Part shown: in pieces, positions 39,653 through 51,400 of the stretch | How positions within the stretch are numbered: position 1 is the stretch's first letter | Layout: every line of letters begins with the position of its first letter | Notes under the pieces: model-generated | Told to the model about the DNA's origin: nothing | Databases searched by the model: none | What the model saw: the letters and a program-made list of their open reading frames with translations, nothing else | Source of the DNA: Histomonas meleagridis | Lineage: Eukaryota; Parabasalia; Tritrichomonadida; Dientamoebidae | Length of the DNA: 64,000 nt | Assembly: GCA_020186115.1 (NCBI GenBank) | Contig: WSYJ01000186.1 | Coordinates: forward strand, 744,001 to 808,000 | Direction of reading: 5' to 3' | Translations under genes and position numbers: made by a program

Positions 39653-41242
39653 ATGAGCAACCCACAAGAACACTTTAATATCCTTCAGTTTCAATCACCA
39701 ACGAAAATTCCTGAAGGCAAAGCTCTTACCACTGGCAAAGAACTTTGGGTTGTTCATAAGGATTTTCAAAATATTTCTTATTTCAATTCTTTAAATCCAA
39801 AAATCATTTCAATATCAGATTTCAAATTAACCGAAAGAGATTCCGTTTATTGGGTTGGATATGTTATAAATGAATCAGCTATTTTTGTTTACGCAACAAG
39901 AAATTTAATTCCAACTGGTTTCATTCTTGTTTTAGACGAAAACATTTTTGATTTTCCTGTTCCAAAAGTTTTATCTTTTGCGTTAAACTCTTTATTATTT
40001 CATAGACAAATTTTGGAAGCATATTCACCTGTTGATAATTGTTTATGTATTATTTCAAAAGAAGGTTTCAGTCTTCATGATTCTCACTTGAGGACAACTT
40101 TTTCTGCTATTATTCCAATTTCATCCTATTGTGTATTTGGCTCATATGCATTGATTTGCAGCACAAACGGAATTACTATTTATCATTTTTCTAGTTGTAC
40201 AACTCGAAGAACTGTATATACATCGAACGACATGCCATTTGGCGCTCCAAAACAAATGGTTGTTCTTTCAGATTTCATCATTCTTTTATTTGCTGATGGC
40301 AACAAAGTCCCTCAAATCGAAAAAATATCAAGCAGTGGCACAGTCCAAAAGTTTCCTTTACAAATATTTAATATTGACATCAATATTGATAATTTGAATT
40401 TTTCAGTTTTTGATAATGCAATTCTTGTAACAGACACTAAGAAGAATCGTTCTGCGCTTCTTGATTTCCAAGACACTGAGAAGTATAAAGTTGTTGGTGA
40501 TGTTTTTGACATCAAAAAAGGGTTCAAGTGCATTTTCGATGACACTTTTTCACTTTTTGATAACGAAATCTATGAAATCAAAACAAACTATGAAGCAATC
40601 GCTCAAATGAAAATATCCAAGCACCTAATTGCGTATCTTTTTAGACGTCGTAATGGTATTACATCAGCTGTTAATATGCTAATAAGAAGACTTAAAGAAA
40701 CATGTACCTCATATCAAATGAAAAAACTTGTGAAAAAAATCGCACCTTCTCTTACTTCTCCAGTCACACAAATTCGTTTTGTTAGAGCTCTTCAGTTTTG
40801 TGGTATTTTAAATCCACAGCTTCTCATGATTGGGATGATCGAATTCTATTCAATTATCGGAAGTGAAATGACATGTGAAGTGAAAGAGGCGGTTTTTGAT
40901 ATTTTTACACATAATTCATGTAGAAATGCTCTTATTGATTTATTTAATTGCAGACCTTCACTGATAAAACTTGATGAAGAAGCTTTAAGATTATTAATGA
41001 GAAAATGTGGTACTGATATGATAATACAACCAAGAAATGTCGATAATTTATACGAATATGCAAAAGTATGTATTGAGTTTGGAATGCAAAAAGAAGCAAA
41101 GAAACTCATTTTGAGGGTAATTTTGGACCAAAACGAAATATCTCCTGATAAGAATATGCTTGATGAAATTGAAGATTTGAAAGAAAAATATCAAAAGCGT
41201 TTTCAAAGTGATATTACTTATTGGTCAAAAACAACTTCATAA
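39653..41242 (+). CDS. RMC1/Mic1-like protein (possible Mon1-Ccz1 subunit)
   Basis: 529 aa. The N-terminal about 300 residues are beta-rich in WD-like repeats (SVYWVGYVINESAIFVYAT, LICSTNGITIYHFSS, ILVTDTKKNRSALLDFQ, KCIFDDTFSLFDNEIYEIK). The C-terminal about 200 are helical (SAVNMLIRRLKETCTSYQMKKLVKKIAPSL). This two-part layout and the NAILVTDTKKNRSALLDF/NLVVVHHQDTETSVIFDI similarity suggest the RMC1 (Mic1/C18orf8) family, a subunit of the Rab7 exchange factor Mon1-Ccz1. Identity is weak, so another beta-propeller/alpha-solenoid trafficking protein remains possible. No AACGGT box lies within 300 nt of the ATG. Confidence 0.45.
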   Translation: MSNPQEHFNILQFQSPTKIPEGKALTTGKELWVVHKDFQNISYFNSLNPKIISISDFKLTERDSVYWVGYVINESAIFVYATRNLIPTGFILVLDENIFDFPVPKVLSFALNSLLFHRQILEAYSPVDNCLCIISKEGFSLHDSHLRTTFSAIIPISSYCVFGSYALICSTNGITIYHFSSCTTRRTVYTSNDMPFGAPKQMVVLSDFIILLFADGNKVPQIEKISSSGTVQKFPLQIFNIDINIDNLNFSVFDNAILVTDTKKNRSALLDFQDTEKYKVVGDVFDIKKGFKCIFDDTFSLFDNEIYEIKTNYEAIAQMKISKHLIAYLFRRRNGITSAVNMLIRRLKETCTSYQMKKLVKKIAPSLTSPVTQIRFVRALQFCGILNPQLLMIGMIEFYSIIGSEMTCEVKEAVFDIFTHNSCRNALIDLFNCRPSLIKLDEEALRLLMRKCGTDMIIQPRNVDNLYEYAKVCIEFGMQKEAKKLILRVILDQNEISPDKNMLDEIEDLKEKYQKRFQSDITYWSKTTS

Positions 41243-41284
41243 TTGAAAAATATATATTATCTGTGTTTTTTTAGCAAAATAATC

Positions 41285-41405
41285 GAAACTTTCTGTTTGC
41301 CGATAGAGACTTTTCAGGTAAAAACGATCGAAATTAATAGTCAATTCTCTATCGTCCGCGCAGAATTTTTATGGGTTAGCCCACCATAAGCGGTTGTGAA
41401 CTCCG
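41285..41405. other. GC-richer structured element
   Basis: CGATAGAGA at 41301-41309 and TCTCTATCG at 41346-41354 form a 9-bp inverted repeat with a 36-nt loop. A second TGGG-TTAG-CCCA hairpin follows at about 41370-41382. The sequence at 41301-41330 resembles 18449-18477. It lies between two genes on the same strand; it could be a promoter-proximal element, an RNA or a transposon scrap. Confidence 0.3.
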
Positions 41406-41498
41406 AATTCTCAAAATTTCAATAAAAAATTCTATAAGGTTTCACAAAAAGGGAGAAAGATGTTTTGATTAGTTTACACGATTTTTTCTATGGTTATT

Positions 41499-41504
41499 AA
41501 CGGT
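41499..41504 (+). promoter_or_regulatory. AACGGT box at IBD gene
   Basis: TTAACGGTTTTGGG, 14 nt upstream of the ATG at 41518. Confidence 0.5.
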
Positions 41505-41517
41505 TTTGGGAAGGAAA

Positions 41518-42060
41518 ATGAGTGAGACAAAAACCACACAAAACATTCCAATGTACTGGGAATTAATAAATGATGTTGATAAGGCGTCATACCTTAATAT
41601 TCAAAAAATGTTGTCGTCATCTGAATGCAAACATAGAAGGCATCATTCAAAGGCTATCAATAATGATATTTTGTCAACGATTAAAGCATTCATAACAAAG
41701 AATGATGCAGATGATTGGAAAAGATCAATTGTTTGTGGGATCGGATGGATTGATAATGCAATAATTATTAATACACGACAATTAAGAATTTTGACTTCAA
41801 AATGTAAGTCTTCGATAAATGCAATGCTTCAAGGTATTGGTTATATGACAGTTCCAACAAGCAATGATTTTTCTTGCAACGTAACAATATCATCATATTA
41901 TCCAATTATCAAAGATAATTTTGCTGAGTTAAGAAAATGGACAATACGATGCCCGAAGCCACTTGGAACAATTTTTTTAGCCGCTTCAACTCCTATTACA
42001 AATGTTGGCGTTCCAATTATTTCAGAACAAATCACAAAAGAACAAGTAAGAACGCAATAG
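41518..42060 (+). CDS. Initiator-binding domain (IBD, IBP39-type) protein
   Basis: 180 aa from ATG 41518 (MSETKTTQNIP). A non-ATG extension upstream is ignored. Residues about 12-150 match the trichomonad initiator-binding winged-helix domain: YWELINDVDKASYLNIQKML, NNDILSTIKAFITKNDADDWKRSIVCGIGWIDNAIIINTRQLRILTSKCKSSINAMLQGIGYMTVP, and ELRKWTIR. In Trichomonas vaginalis the IBD of IBP39 binds the initiator element that replaces TATA; its C-terminal domain contacts RNA polymerase II. This copy stops about 30 residues after the IBD, so it lacks the polymerase-binding part and may be a regulator or competitor. It ends in TAG. A decayed relative lies at 53.3 kb. Confidence 0.7.
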   Translation: MSETKTTQNIPMYWELINDVDKASYLNIQKMLSSSECKHRRHHSKAINNDILSTIKAFITKNDADDWKRSIVCGIGWIDNAIIINTRQLRILTSKCKSSINAMLQGIGYMTVPTSNDFSCNVTISSYYPIIKDNFAELRKWTIRCPKPLGTIFLAASTPITNVGVPIISEQITKEQVRTQ

Positions 42061-42347
42061 ATAACCATCGCAATTGCATTAAACTATCTTTTATCTTTTC
42101 CGAAATATTAATTTTAAATTTTGTTGCATCAGCAAATAATTTTTTCACCAGAAAATCATGTTATTAATAACTAAACATTCCTAAAACTAGTTATTTTTTA
42201 AGTTTTAAAGGAAGTAAAGCAACAAAATTCAAGAAAAGAAATGGCTCACAATTGACCAGTTAATAATACAAAAAGTTTGTAAATAAACGTTCGCTTTTAG
42301 AATCTAGAATCTAAAACTTTTTATTTATTGAAGAATTATATCATTAA
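42061..42347. other. Convergent intergenic region
   Basis: Between two convergent genes; AT-rich, with nothing recognised. Confidence 0.4.
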
Positions 42348-45251
42348 TTACATTTCTAAAACATCACTTCCATCTATCACAAATTCACTGAATTCCTTCT
42401 TCTTGGTCTTTTTCTTAATAAATAGGTAAGCGCCGAAGGCGATTCCTGCAACAACAATTATTGAAACAATAACAATTGCAGCAATAGCACCTTTCGAAAG
42501 TCCGCTTTGAGGAGTTATTTCCTTCATTAGTGTATCTACAGCTAAACAAGTTTGAGTATCATTGAAATCACATCTCCAATTAAAGTTATCCTTATTCACA
42601 AAAGAATTCCTAACAAATCCATCACAATCGAAGTTACCGCAGATGATATATTTCCATATTGATTCATTCTCATTAGATTCTAATGTAAGTTTTGTTGCAT
42701 CAAAATCTTGGAAACCACTAATAAGTGGAAATCCTTTTTCATTTATTTCCATGTTAACATTTTTCAATATAGATTCATGAGTATTAATTGAAGATTCACC
42801 AACCATTGTAACATTGCTAACGGTCGACTCGTAGACCGTTAAATCGCGACCGTTACTGATCTTAACGTTCTCCAAATTAACATCACCGTTAACTGACAAA
42901 TTTTCTTTATCGATTGTAATGTTTGAAATCTTAATTTTTAATTTCGGATTAATTTTACCAATTTTTATATTATGAATATTATTTAAAAGTAGTTCAGGTA
43001 ATTCAATTTCATTTGAATCAGAATCCAAATAAATATTTTTACCATCGAAAATTTCGTTTGAATATTTCATTGGAATTAACTTTGAAGTTTTAAATATAAT
43101 TTCATCATTTATAATATTATCCAAAATTACAGCTTCATCATTATTATTCCAATCACCGATGAAATTAATTTGCTTTACATTTCTTACATGAATTGGTAAC
43201 ATATTTATATTTTCATTTGACTTTTGTATATTTAAAATCGGATTAATACTTCCATCAATTATTGTTTTATCTTTCATATCGAATGGAATTTTCACATTGT
43301 TAATAATCCAATTATCATTATCTACAACAATTAAATCATTATTATCGAAGTTTGGCATTAAAATTATTTTTTCTTTAGTTTCATTTAAGTTAGATAATGA
43401 ATTAATTGAGTCGAATGTCATCTTAATTCCATTAATATTTCTTGCTGATATTTGTTTCGTTAATGAAGAATTGATTAATGTCATTGTATGAATGATTCCA
43501 TTAATTGTTGTGTCTTCATCAAGAATATTAATCACTAAGTTTTCAACATAGAAATTACGTGGAAAGTTTTTGATGTTTTTAATATTTATATTTAACTTTT
43601 CGGATGATATAAACTTCATTCTCGTTACTTTGTTTTCGTTTTCGATTGATATTGATTGACTTGTCGAATTCATCGATTCTTCAATGATAAATGTTACATC
43701 TTTAGTAATCGACTTAACATATGTCGTCCATTCATTCTCATAATATCCTTCGTAATCAGGATATGGTATACTTATTGAGATATCTGATAATTCAGGATCA
43801 TGAACAAAATATAATTTATTTGCTTCATATGATAATGATATGTTATAACGTGATATAAAATTATCTTCATAAAGTGTAAATAAACTTTCATTAAAATCGT
43901 TGCTTTGTGAATATATTAATTTGTTTTCTGTTGTGGAAAAGACATGAATTCGTTGGAAATCAAAATTTGTTGTAGGAATATAAAACTTAAAGCCATATTT
44001 GATAATGGTACTTCCTAAATATGAATTAGAATAAACTGTTTGCATAGTTATTGGTGAAAAGTCTTCTTCAATTGGAATAATAATTCCTTCAAATGTGGAA
44101 TTAACATCAAAATCAGTAAGTGATAAATCACCTTGTGATAATTGGATAATATCATATATTGTTGTAACACTTTCATCATTGATATAAAATGTTTTGACTG
44201 GATCATCACACATACTGCGGAGGACGTTTACGCGGAGTCCGTTTACGTGTATCGTCGAGTTGCCGCCCGTTAAGTTTTTGACAAAAAGTGACGAGGGAAG
44301 TGAGATTTTTTGGTTGTCGCCAATGATGATAGAGTCAATCGTAGGTGTTTTAGAGTCAATGGAAATCTTAGATTCTGTTTCTGCTTCATAAAGAAGGCTA
44401 TTAAATGAAAAAATACAATTTGGACAATTATTTGTAAAATGAGCATTGATATAATCCATATAAAAATTAATAGATGGAACAATGTCATTAGAAGTTGAAT
44501 CAACTTTTAGATATTGAGAATATATTTGAATATCATTATCTTGATTTTGAAGTAATAAGGAATTTGTTATTGATACATTTGTATCACCATTGATGTTATT
44601 ATAGTAAAAGTCAAGTGGTGCCAATTTTGGAAAAGAAAATGTTAATTTTTGATTATGAAGAATTTCAATTTGTGAATCCAAAAAATTAAGTTGGAATTTA
44701 CCATTGTCAGCTTCAATTGAGATTTTGTTTTTATAAGTTGATATCATTTTTATTTCTTGTGATGATTTTAATTCTGATTTAAGTGAAAAATCAGATACTA
44801 AAATAGAATCAAACATATCTAAATTCGAACCATCAGTTGTAAATGAAATTGTTGAAAGAGAAATTTTCTTTGTTGGCTTAGAATTTGTTAATGATAATGA
44901 TTTCACCTTAATATAATCAATTTCATTATTTCCATCTGTTGGAACAATGTTTAATGTATCGAATGAATAATATAAATCATATTTTAATTTGATTCTCAAT
45001 GTAGGATTAAGTGATGAATTTCCAACAAATTCTAATATTGTTCCAGTCGGGAAAATATTTGTATCAACGGATGCTGGCGAATTTGTATTTCCTTGAATAT
45101 AAATTCTATAATTGTCATATCCTTCATGTTCTTTAAATTGATTCCAATCAGTTATTGTGTCCATACCGCTTGGACAATAACCCCCTGATGTTTTAAAGCA
45201 AACATCATAGAACACAGAAGCACATCTTGCAAATCCAAGTAACAAAATCAT
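42348..45251 (-). CDS. Large type I membrane surface protein
   Basis: 967 aa. ATG 45251 starts a clean signal peptide (MILLLGFARCASVFYDVC); codons upstream have no ATG. About 900 extracellular residues of short beta strands and many N-glycosylation sites follow, with a Cys pair near each end (CFKTSGGYC; CGNFDC...CDFNDTQTC). Near the C-terminus are a transmembrane helix, GAIAAIVIVSIIVVAGIAFGAYLF, a basic stop-transfer KKKTKKK, and an acidic tail ending DVLEM. Repeating strand-turn wording suggests a solenoid of pectate-lyase or BspA type, but no LRR consensus is clear. Patches at about 42810-42880 and 44210-44300 are GC-rich compared with the rest. An AACGGT box is 86 nt upstream. A cell-surface adhesin is likely but unproven. 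Confidence 0.75.
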   Translation of the reverse strand: MILLLGFARCASVFYDVCFKTSGGYCPSGMDTITDWNQFKEHEGYDNYRIYIQGNTNSPASVDTNIFPTGTILEFVGNSSLNPTLRIKLKYDLYYSFDTLNIVPTDGNNEIDYIKVKSLSLTNSKPTKKISLSTISFTTDGSNLDMFDSILVSDFSLKSELKSSQEIKMISTYKNKISIEADNGKFQLNFLDSQIEILHNQKLTFSFPKLAPLDFYYNNINGDTNVSITNSLLLQNQDNDIQIYSQYLKVDSTSNDIVPSINFYMDYINAHFTNNCPNCIFSFNSLLYEAETESKISIDSKTPTIDSIIIGDNQKISLPSSLFVKNLTGGNSTIHVNGLRVNVLRSMCDDPVKTFYINDESVTTIYDIIQLSQGDLSLTDFDVNSTFEGIIIPIEEDFSPITMQTVYSNSYLGSTIIKYGFKFYIPTTNFDFQRIHVFSTTENKLIYSQSNDFNESLFTLYEDNFISRYNISLSYEANKLYFVHDPELSDISISIPYPDYEGYYENEWTTYVKSITKDVTFIIEESMNSTSQSISIENENKVTRMKFISSEKLNINIKNIKNFPRNFYVENLVINILDEDTTINGIIHTMTLINSSLTKQISARNINGIKMTFDSINSLSNLNETKEKIILMPNFDNNDLIVVDNDNWIINNVKIPFDMKDKTIIDGSINPILNIQKSNENINMLPIHVRNVKQINFIGDWNNNDEAVILDNIINDEIIFKTSKLIPMKYSNEIFDGKNIYLDSDSNEIELPELLLNNIHNIKIGKINPKLKIKISNITIDKENLSVNGDVNLENVKISNGRDLTVYESTVSNVTMVGESSINTHESILKNVNMEINEKGFPLISGFQDFDATKLTLESNENESIWKYIICGNFDCDGFVRNSFVNKDNFNWRCDFNDTQTCLAVDTLMKEITPQSGLSKGAIAAIVIVSIIVVAGIAFGAYLFIKKKTKKKEFSEFVIDGSDVLEM

Positions 45252-45336
45252 TGGGATTTGCTTTAGGAATGGAGAACCTTGTATTTTCAATGCGCCTTAT
45301 TGTATATCATTCAATCTGAAGGAGGTTATTATTTAC

Positions 45337-45342
45337 ACCGTT
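45337..45342 (-). promoter_or_regulatory. AACGGT box upstream of membrane protein gene
   Basis: TGAACGGTG in the sense orientation of the gene, 86 nt from its ATG. Confidence 0.45.
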
Positions 45343-45474
45343 CAAAACCATTATCGGTTCTTTTATCATTCTCCAAAAAATATCCAAAATATATTACTAT
45401 AGTTTTTTTTTTAAGCCTTAAAATCATTTTGTAAAATATAAAATTCACTTAAAAAACAATTTTATTATCTGTAA

Positions 45475-48400
45475 TTACCAATAAGGGCACCAACCTGCAT
45501 AATGTCTTATATAATTTTCAGGGTTAATTGCCTCTTTTATTAGCATGTCCACTTGAGTTTCTACGTTCATATCTTTTTTATCTTCGATTTCTTTGCCCAT
45601 TAATTTTAATGAAACTCTTTCTAAGATATAATTTGGAGATTGATGATACTTTTCTTCATATAAAACATCTTCCAAAGGTTCATGAATGAAAATTTCGAGT
45701 AAAGCAACAAGTGAACCTCGATTATCTCTTAAAACCCACATTATATCTTCACAAGCCTTCCTAAACAAACCATATCCAGGTCCATCCAAAGCATTAACAA
45801 TCATTCTAGTTAATCTAAATGGAACTTTTTCGGGATAATTTTCTCTATTGATAGCTACTTCAAAAGAGTCTCCAAAATCAATATGAATGACTTTACCGGT
45901 TTCTCTTTGTATCATTATATTAGAAGGATGTCTATCACCTAAACCTATAATGTAACCTATCATTGACATTAATGCAGTAGTTATACAAAATAAAGAACAT
46001 CTATGAAACCATACGGCTGCATTTGGTGCTCTAGTCCAAAGGAAATCTCTAATTTCAGTTGCTTTAATTTTTTCATCCACCACATAAAACGCCTCCAGTT
46101 TTTGTAAATTATTCAAACAGCTTGATAAACCTCCGTTGAATTCAGAAAGTATATCAAATTCAGCGGTTTGACTTATATCTTTCAAATCTCTCATTTCACA
46201 AATTATCTGATGCAATGTATCGGCCCCAGTAATCCATTGAATTATTCCAACGTTCGGTGCTATCGGCACTATTGAATATTCTACTATCGTTGCTTCATAT
46301 TCTCTTGTAATTCTTGTATGATTTAACAATGAATTAATTAACGTAAAGAATTGCATTACTCTTTTATCAAGTCTTAAATCTTCATTACCCTTTAATAAGA
46401 ATTTCATTTTTTGGCCAGTGTTTGTAACTATTATTATACATCTTGGATGTTGTTGAGTATTTAACACTTGTAAAGCAGATTCGATGTAATCGATTTTTTC
46501 ATTTGTGTCTTCCATTCCAGGGATACATATTGCGAAACCTCTTTTTTTTGCAAGTTCATTACTAACTTTTGGTAATAATATTAAGTCAAGTCTTTTAATT
46601 TGTTCAGATAATAATTCATAAAGTTCCTTAAAAATTTTCCACATTTTGTTCATTGATTCGGTGCTATTTTCAACAAATAAATTATAACATTCATTAATAC
46701 GTTTTCCATGAATTCGTATAAATAATTTATCAAGATCGTTTTGAGGGTTTTGATATTTAATGAATTGAGTTTCTAATATATTATTCATTAAATCAATTTG
46801 ACCTTCGTTTTGTGCATGTAAAGCATTATGTAAAGTATTTATCCATTGTTCGAAACATGTAATTGCAGCTTTCATCATTCCATCGACGAATATTTCGGCA
46901 TCTTTTTTGATTTCTTCATTACCATAAGCCAAATTCTCGATTAATTCATTTGAGAATTTTGCTTTTTCGACATTTTTACTAAATTTATAGATATTAATTT
47001 GGAAGAATAAATGTTGGAAATGATCTTTTCCATAATTATATAATATCTTATGTACAATATCTTTAAATCGAGGATCAGGATGATTTATGTGGACAATTAT
47101 TTGAGGAATAATTTGTTTTAATATATTCGAAGGTAATGAAAATAATTCTTTAATAAGTTGTGTTGGAATATTAGAACTATCATGAATCCTAAAAAATATT
47201 GCAAACATTTGACATAAATATTCAAGTGTACTTGTAGTTCTAATTTTTGCTCCTTTAAGAAATCCATCAACAGCATTAAATGAATATTTATCTTCATGTG
47301 TAAGCTCAGATAAAACTGCATTAGAATGTGCCCAACCTAACCATACTTTAGCATCAGATTCATTATTTTCTTGTGATAATTTAAATAATTTTGTGATTTT
47401 TATTAATGACTTTATTTTTGTTGGAGCATTTGATAATAAGATTGATCCTAAAGTTCGATACATTTTAGATTTAAATCGTTTATTAATTTGATTAATATTT
47501 AACATATTTTTTATTATGTCTAATATTTCATTTGAAAATGAATTCTTTTGTAATAAAAATTTCTTCATTTCTTGAATCGAATTAAATTTATTTTCTTTAG
47601 GAAATATTGTTTTAAATTTTTCTTGATTAATTAAATTAGAATAAAATAATGGAAATATAGTATCAGGTATCGAATTAACAAACAGATTTAAATTGTTCGA
47701 TTGTAATGAATTTAACATAGTAATAATCGAACGTATAATATTCGCTGCATTTTCATGTTTACCTTGAGCCCATTTAATTTTAGCTCTCGAAAACTCAACA
47801 TCAAATGAAAATATTTTTGAAAAAAATCGTTCGAAATATATATCTAAAAGACTCCATTTTCTTTCATTCCTTAATACAGATATCATTTTTAAATACGCTT
47901 CTAAATTAGAATCAGTTGGGAATAATGCTACGTTTCTAATTTGCATTAATTTTATCCAATTATCAGAGTTTCGTTTAAATCCTTTTAATCTTTTATTTAA
48001 GAATTCATTATGATTAATTTCATTTGGATTCTTTTTCATTTGTAATGTTTCCTTTAATTCAACAAATAATTGTGCATAAGATAAATTAACATTCGCACGA
48101 TTAATATCACCAGAAGAGAATTCAGTTTTAGCTCTAGCTAATATTGAAAAACCAGAATCAATAATTTCTTTAGCTTCGTCGAATTTACAAGTAAATATTT
48201 TAAATACAGCATTAAATATCGCATCATTTAAAGATAATTGTTTTGGGAATTTCGATACAATTTCTTCTGCTTTTTCATATTCACCTGAATTATAAAATGC
48301 CCAAGCAAAATATCGCGCTGTAGAAGCTCGATCTTTATCAGACATTTTATAAAACTCAGGTTCAAACTTTTTAATTATTGACCATTGTTCTAAATGTGCA

Positions 48401-51400
48401 TGACAACGAATTCGTCCTACTAAAGTTGAATCATTAACTTCATAATATTTTAATGCTTTAACCCAATCACGAAGTAACTCATGCCATTTAGCTTTATTAT
48501 TACGATCTAATGAATAAAAATTTAACATTCCTTCAGCTGTAGCTATTTGACCTAACGAAGTATTTAATGAAAGTAATTTCTCAATTACTTTATGATCTGT
48601 TGGATTATTTCGTAATTCTTTTTGTAATAAATATAATGAAAATGGTCTAGATTCAAAACAATTTGCTAAATCATAATTCGAAATATATAATGGTATAAAA
48701 GCTCGATCTGCAATTTCAGCTAATGATAAAATTGTTTGATCAATATGTGTATGATTCTTTAATATAGATTCAATAATATTCGAAAACTTTTTTCGATCAT
48801 TTTCATTCGATTCTTTATAACATGATAAAAATGCTATAGGAAATAATATATTACGAAAATTACTTTGTGAATTAGCAAAATGGATACATGATCGAATTAC
48901 TGGTGAAGGTGATTGTTTAATTAATTTACGTGATAAATTATCTAACCATTGTACCATGTTTAATTCAGAAGGGATTTCTAAATCATTAAAAAACTCATGT
49001 TTAATAGGGATTTCAATATTTTCATTTATCGATGGCTTAAATTTCGGTGGTCTTAATTTAATAAATTTCGCATCAGATAAACTTCGAATATTGGAACTCA
49101 TTAATTTATTTAATTCATTAATATGTGGAGATTTAAACTTTGTAGAAGTAAAATAATTATTAATCACAGAAAAAGGTATCGATGTACAAATTGCTAAATT
49201 ATAAATTAATTCAATGATTTTATTACCTTTATCTATTTGAAATAATCGAAATGTTAAATGTGAAATTCTTGATTGATAAGCTCTTAAATCCATAGATTGC
49301 ATTAAACAAATCAATGCGTTAGCTACAAATTTAACTTGCATTGGTTGAATTTTTTGTGTTTCGAATGCATCTATAAATTGACAAAATGGTTGACTTTGAA
49401 ATATAACTGCAAATGTACAAAACTTCATTAAATATTTAAAATACATTGAATCATCAGTATTAAAATGATTTAAAGCTGGTAAATATAATGATGAAACAAA
49501 TGGTATAAATGATCCCATAAAACAATAAGAAAAAGAAGCATATAATTTAATACATGAAGTTTCTGAAATATGTTTAACTAAAGTTTTAATGATTGATGGC
49601 ATAAATTGTAATGTTTCTATTGGACATTTAATCGATATTAATTCAAGTTGTCCAAATAATTTCTCGCGAATTTTCCCTTTATTAGATTCAATACCACGTA
49701 AAAACATTGGTATTATTTTATCCATAAATTTACCAGCACTTTTAGGTGAACAAGAAAAAACTTTTGTAATTGTATCATATAAATGGATTGAAGGTGTCGA
49801 TAAATAAGGTAATAAATGAGATAAAACAAAATTTGTAAAAAATGAAGGATTTTTTAAGTCAACTGATAACTCATTTAAATTAATATCATTTTTTGTTATT
49901 AAGTTATTCTTTGTAAATGATAATGTATCACAAGAAGTACCTAATAATTCTATAATAGATACAGCCACATCTTTTGATTGAGTTTTTTTCAAATGGTTTA
50001 ATAAAACGGGTATAATCTCAGGATAATATAATCTAAGGTTTAATCCAGGTGTTAAAGAAGATACAATTTTAGTTAATGAATTCGCTGCAGTTATTAATAA
50101 TTGTGGGGAATTTCTAGCCGAAAATATATTATAAAAAGCTAATAAAACATAATCTAAATAAGGTATAATTAATTGTCCTAAACATGCAAATGTTTGTAAT
50201 AGATATCCATCTCTCGAATTAACATATTTCTCATTTTGGACTTGAAACACCATATATCGTTTGGGCTCATTAATTTTCCGTTCATTTAGATTAAATAAAA
50301 ATGAATTTGGATCTCGATAATTATCACGATGTTTAATCGATGATATATCAAATACTTGACTCGTTAAGAATGAAGGTCGATTAGTTTTTATAGGTTTTGT
50401 AGCTTTAAGTTGATCTAAACATATTACTACAATGTTTGGAATAAATTCTTTTAATAAGTCGGAATAATGTGTAACAATTACTGGTAATAAAGAAGCAATT
50501 TTCGACCGAATTTTAGCATTAGATAATGATTGAATTGAAGATAATACATGTTCAACACATGCAGTAATTTCAGTATAAAAATCTAATGGATTACATTTAA
50601 TAGCATCCGAAAATACTTCTAATGCATATCGACGTACTTTAAATGATGAATCATTTAAAGTTTGATTAATATCAGGCATAAAAGCTAATGCTTTTGTATG
50701 TGATATTGCATTTAATGCTTCATAGCGAACTCGTGGCCAAGGATCATATTGAGTCAAAAACACTAAAAAATGTAATGATTCACTTGTATCGACATGTGCT
50801 AAACATTTTACTAAATGAAGTTTAACATTTTCTTCAGTCACTTCTTTTAATGGTATAACTTTTTCATATAATTCTTTTGATGAAGAAAATAATGTCGTTG
50901 CAAATTCATTTATAAATTTTAATGCCCAAATATTATCATTTGATGAACTTTCAGGTGATAAGTTTTTATCAATAAATTTATGTAACTCTTCAATCGTTTG
51001 TTTAGGAATTGGTTTAAGTCGATGTAAGAATTGTATATATTCATCAAATGAAAATACTTTTGTAAAAATCGTCGTCGATATTTCAGTATTTGGACATTCA
51101 TCTAATATATGTGTTAATATACAAAACGAAAATTGGCATTGATCCATTGAATTCGAAGTGTTAATTTGTTTCTCACAAAATTGTACTAATGGAATTATGT
51201 TTATATCTGAATGAAATACATGAATAAATTTACCTAAAATATGATAATATGGATGCGGATTATTTGGATTAGGACATTTTAAAATTAATTCCTCAATGAT
51301 TTGATTTATTTGGTGATGATTAAAAATGATTTTAAAGGCTTTTGCGATATTAAATAAAAATTTGAAAGATTCAATGGATAACGGTTGATAATCGTTAACC

